DNA of 64,000 nucleotides from assembly GCA_900066355.1 (NCBI GenBank), contig FMEL01000002.1:62001-126000 (forward strand), given 5' to 3'. This document shows, piece by piece, positions 61,537 to 64,000 of the stretch. A program made the translations under genes and the position numbers. The notes beneath the pieces were generated by a model, which was given only the letters and a program-made list of their open reading frames with translations, had not been told where the DNA came from and did no database searches. Numbering within the stretch: the first letter of the stretch is position 1; the number at the start of each line of letters is the position of its first letter. Origin of the DNA: an uncultured Ruminococcus sp. Its GTDB lineage: Bacteria; Bacillota; Clostridia; Lachnospirales; Lachnospiraceae.

Positions 61537-61555
61537 ACATATCTGTCTGATATGT
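61537..61555. promoter_or_regulatory. Dyad in the pepD/ylbJ divergent region
   Basis: ACATATC and GATATGT flank a 5-base centre between the two divergent genes. It could be an operator or an AT-rich coincidence. Confidence 0.3.
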
Positions 61556-61592
61556 GGCATAAAGTAAAGCAAAGCATATAAAAAATATAAAT

Positions 61593-62528
61593 ATGAAAAA
61601 ACTTTTATTTACAATATTCTGTATTACACAGATTGGTTTTATACTTGTGTATCCGACGGAAGCACTTAAAGCAGCCAGGGAAGGATTGAATCTGTGGCTG
61701 AATGTAATGATTCCGACACTCCTGCCTTTTCTTATCTGTACCGGAATACTGGTGCAGACAGGCCTGATCAGCCGGTTGCTGGCACCGTTCAAAACGTTAT
61801 GGAAGATTGTTTTTGACATATCTCCTGCCGGTGCATATGCAGTTCTGGTCGGAATGCTGTGCGGTTATCCTATGGGGGCAAAAACAACATCGGATCTTTA
61901 TGAAAATGGACAGATCACAAAAAAGGAAGCGGAATATCTGCTAACCTTTGTGAATCAGTCAAGTCCTGTATTTGTCCGTACATATCTGTGTCAGATCTGT
62001 TTGAATGACAGAGTCCCATTTTTAAAAATGATGTTGATTCTTTGGGTGTCTGAATGGATGACGGCACAATTTTTTCGTTTTATAATTTTTCGAAAGAAAA
62101 ATTATTTCGGTGAAGAAACAGTTATGAAAAAAGAGACACCCGCCACAAGCTCATCAGAAGCTTTTTTGGATGTCTCCATTATGAATGGGTTTGAAACAAT
62201 TACCCGGCTGGGTGGATACATTCTTATGTTTGCCATTTTGTCTGCCTGCATCAGTCGCTGGTATATACCACATAATGTTCCGGGATATCTGCTGACAGGA
62301 ATACTGGAGCTGACTACCGGACTCTATCGCCTGCAGCCACTTATACTGCCAGACATAACAAAAAGTATACTGGCTGTTTTTCTTACTGCATCCGGCGGAG
62401 TCTGTATAGCAGCCCAGACCAGAAGTCTTGTGACAAAAGAACTATCTGTACGGTCTTATATCGTGGCAAAACTTCTGAACGGAGTAATTGCTGTAATTTT
62501 AATATTACTCGTCACCAAGATCGTCTAA
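61593..62528 (+). CDS. ylbJ: YlbJ-like sporulation integral membrane protein
   Basis: The 311-residue polytopic protein (about eight membrane segments) has the nucleoside-recognition/gate pattern: GLNLWLNVMIPTLLPFLIC near residue 31, then AVLVGMLCGYPMGAKTTSDLY near 84. Members of the YlbJ (SpoVV) group move dipicolinic acid during sporulation. Its place beside coaD and rsmD matches the ylbH-ylbI-ylbJ order of Bacillus. No clear ribosome site precedes ATG 61593. It overlaps the convergent coiled-coil gene by 24 bases. Confidence 0.85.
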   Translation: MKKLLFTIFCITQIGFILVYPTEALKAAREGLNLWLNVMIPTLLPFLICTGILVQTGLISRLLAPFKTLWKIVFDISPAGAYAVLVGMLCGYPMGAKTTSDLYENGQITKKEAEYLLTFVNQSSPVFVRTYLCQICLNDRVPFLKMMLILWVSEWMTAQFFRFIIFRKKNYFGEETVMKKETPATSSSEAFLDVSIMNGFETITRLGGYILMFAILSACISRWYIPHNVPGYLLTGILELTTGLYRLQPLILPDITKSILAVFLTASGGVCIAAQTRSLVTKELSVRSYIVAKLLNGVIAVILILLVTKIV

Positions 62529-63137
62529 AAGACTGTCTTCTTCCGGTGCATTGTTGGTATCTTCGTGATAAGATCCAGTCATAGCTGCAGCCTGTGCAGT
62601 CTGCGGAGCCAATTCCTGACGATTGTGGTTTACAACATCAAGGCAGCTCTGAAGGGAATCAATGAATCCTTTATATTTACCGCCTGCGTCTTCCAGTGTC
62701 TGGGTCAGTACGGAACCGATGTTTGCCATCATATCATCTGTATAAGTGATTGCGCTTAAACGAATGCTGTTTGCATCCTGAGTTGCGGAATCAAGAATTT
62801 CCTGAGCCTGTTTGTTGGCTGCATTGATGGTATCATTTGCCTGTGCGTATGCTTTCTGCATGATCTCATGCTGTGTAACAAGCTCCTGAGCCTTTGCCTG
62901 TGCGTCGGCGATAATACCGTCTGCTTTGGACTGTGCATCTTCCAGAATGGCATCCTTATTGCTGATAATCTTCTGATAACGTTTAATCTCGTCCGGTGTT
63001 TTCAGGCGGAGTTCTCTTAAAAGTTCTTCGATTTCTTCTTTGTTTACAATGATTTTAGTTGCGGATAAAGGCTGGAATTTACAGCTCTCTATAAACTCGT
63101 CAATTTCATCAATAATCTGTTCGATTCTGCTGCTCAT
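62505..63137 (-). CDS. Coiled-coil protein, conserved in Lachnospiraceae, function unknown
   Basis: The 210-residue protein is mostly helical: a charged N-terminus, a long Ala/Gln/Glu/Lys-rich coiled coil (about residues 55-125, DAQSKADGIIADAQAKAQ) like those of DivIVA or ATP-synthase stalk proteins, and an acidic tail. Such proteins are often mislabelled ATPase; I see no P-loop. GGAGAAT precedes the start. It lies between coaD and the convergent ylbJ and is probably co-transcribed with coaD. Confidence 0.78.
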   Translation of the reverse strand: MSSRIEQIIDEIDEFIESCKFQPLSATKIIVNKEEIEELLRELRLKTPDEIKRYQKIISNKDAILEDAQSKADGIIADAQAKAQELVTQHEIMQKAYAQANDTINAANKQAQEILDSATQDANSIRLSAITYTDDMMANIGSVLTQTLEDAGGKYKGFIDSLQSCLDVVNHNRQELAPQTAQAAAMTGSYHEDTNNAPEEDSLLDDLGDE

Positions 63138-63156
63138 AGTATATTCTCCATTCTCT

Positions 63157-63651
63157 TTAATTTTTCTCGTTTACCTGCTGAAGTTTCATGCGTAATGTCT
63201 TGATAATCTCCGGCGGCGCAAAGTTGGACAAATCTCCTCCGAAGCGGGCGACTTCCTTCATGATGGTGGAACTGACATAAGCATATTCCAGACTGGTAGT
63301 GAGGAATATAGTATCTACATCAGGAGCAAGAACTCGATTTGTCTGTGCCATCTGGAGTTCATATTCGAAGTCCGTGACAGCACGCAAACCACGCACAATT
63401 ACCTGTGCGTGATTCTCTCTTGCGAAATTAACAGAAAGACCGTCAAATGGTTTAATGATTACATTTGGTATGTCTTTTGTCGCCTTTTCCAATATATTAA
63501 CACGTTCTTCCACAGAAAACAACGGACTTTTTGAAGAATTATGCAAAACTCCGACTACTACTCTGTCGAAAGAGACGCTTGCACGCCGGATGACATCCAG
63601 ATGACCATAGGTCGCCGGATCAAAACTTCCGGGGTATACTGCTGTTACCAT
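63157..63651 (-). CDS. coaD: Phosphopantetheine adenylyltransferase
   Basis: CoaD makes dephospho-CoA from ATP and phosphopantetheine. The 164-residue protein has the nucleotidyltransferase motif YPGSFDPATYGHLD at residues about 6-19, RGLRAVTDFEYELQMA near 90 and the SSTIMKEVARFGGD motif near 130. ATG 63651 is preceded by GTGAG; GTG 63663 overlapping the rsmD stop is an alternative. Confidence 0.95.
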   Translation of the reverse strand: MVTAVYPGSFDPATYGHLDVIRRASVSFDRVVVGVLHNSSKSPLFSVEERVNILEKATKDIPNVIIKPFDGLSVNFARENHAQVIVRGLRAVTDFEYELQMAQTNRVLAPDVDTIFLTTSLEYAYVSSTIMKEVARFGGDLSNFAPPEIIKTLRMKLQQVNEKN

Positions 63652-63659
63652 GTGTGATC

Positions 63660-64000
63660 TCACTTTCTTTTATACAAAAATATATGTTTGTTTGTTTTGT
63701 ATTCTTTAGATCGTGCCAGTTCATATCCGAGATCAGTCACATAGGAAAAATCCGTATGCAAATCAGCCTCTGTGATGATAAGTGTGTGATCATCAGCAAG
63801 TGAGCTGTCGGACAAGTATTCAAGTACCTGACGTTCCAGATCGTGATTGTATGGCGGATCCATAAAAATACAGTCAAAGGCTTCTTCGCCCTCGAGGGAG
63901 CGGAGTGCCTGTAAAACATCCATGTTCAAAAGTTTACCATGTTCGGCAAGCTTTGTAAATGAAAGATTGTCACGTATACAGCTGCAGGCCTTTGGATTTT
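63660..64000 (-). CDS. rsmD: 16S rRNA m2G966 methyltransferase RsmD, 3' part
   Basis: About 112 C-terminal residues are visible before the window ends. The frame begins NPKACSCIRDNLSFTKLAEH and contains the DPPY catalytic motif in FMDPPYNHDLE, then KEYKTNKHIFLY. The adenine/SAM-binding start of the domain lies outside the window. The rsmD-coaD order is standard in Firmicutes, and the stop overlaps the alternative coaD GTG. Confidence 0.92.
   Translation of the reverse strand, partial: NPKACSCIRDNLSFTKLAEHGKLLNMDVLQALRSLEGEEAFDCIFMDPPYNHDLERQVLEYLSDSSLADDHTLIITEADLHTDFSYVTDLGYELARSKEYKTNKHIFLYKRK

Noticed and set aside
1..64000. CRISPR arrays, rRNA and tRNA genes
   Set aside because: No regularly spaced repeats, rRNA segments or convincing cloverleaf sequences were noticed; small tRNAs could only be excluded by a tRNA search.

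Overview
The window looks like a chromosomal segment from a Gram-positive, spore-forming Clostridia, most likely family Lachnospiraceae. The basis is gene content and order: mutS-mutL-miaA, radC-mreBCD-pbp2-minDE-rodA, the paired TIGR03960/TIGR03936 radical-SAM genes with rng-rplU-prp-rpmA-obg-yhbY-nadD-yqeK-rsfS, a Firmicute-type cleaved L27 leader with its Prp protease, sepF/ylmH, a ylbJ sporulation gene and a short HisG with HisZ. No genus is claimed. I saw no rRNA, tRNA, CRISPR array or intact insertion sequence.

Layout. 1-5640 is an accessory-looking left flank. It holds the tail of an ABC ATPase and a visibly GC-rich FtsX-type permease, a broken Ig-like surface-protein fragment, an AT-rich ECF sigma/DUF4179 pair with its own ECF-type promoter, and the wreck of a tyrosine-integrase element (excisionase and integrase fragments) that abuts mutS and seems to have rewritten its 5' end. 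5643-16306 (+) carries mismatch repair and tRNA modification (mutS, mutL, miaA), a PLP enzyme, two flavoproteins and radC. 16319-25135 (+) is the cell-shape and division operon (mreBCD, a large PBP2, minD, minE, rodA, a DD-carboxypeptidase), with no minC at its usual place. 25309-27619 (+) holds a small P-loop protein and mgtE; mgtE has a strong promoter and a 327-nt leader with a predicted terminator and a possible 29-codon upstream ORF. 

27616-36189 (-) holds a lone tyrosine recombinase, dtd, a cytidylate-kinase-like gene, and a long operon: HlyD-like protein, yggS, sepF, ylmH, aroB, lspA, rluD. lexA (+) is divergent from that operon. 37163-45554 (-) is the conserved ribosome/GTPase/radical-SAM cluster. 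45816-48083 (-) contains a collagen-like repeat protein next to a glycosyltransferase, plausibly a spore-surface glycoprotein pair, and a PH-like protein. 48160-53475 (-) is a his operon (hisZ-G-D-B and a HisF-like/HisI/HisE fusion) with a near-consensus promoter overlapping the stop codon of recU. 53569-59022 (-) is a relQ-ygiQ-(membrane protein)-rluA-lepB-recU run. The right end has an M23 peptidase, pepD, ylbJ (+), a coiled-coil protein, coaD and the 3' part of rsmD.

The most interesting items are the mgtE leader, the HisF-like domain lacking both catalytic aspartates fused to HisIE, the integrase wreck fused to mutS, the MinDE pair without adjacent MinC, and the collagen-like/glycosyltransferase pair. 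All starts, promoters and hairpins were judged by eye; no search or folding program was run.
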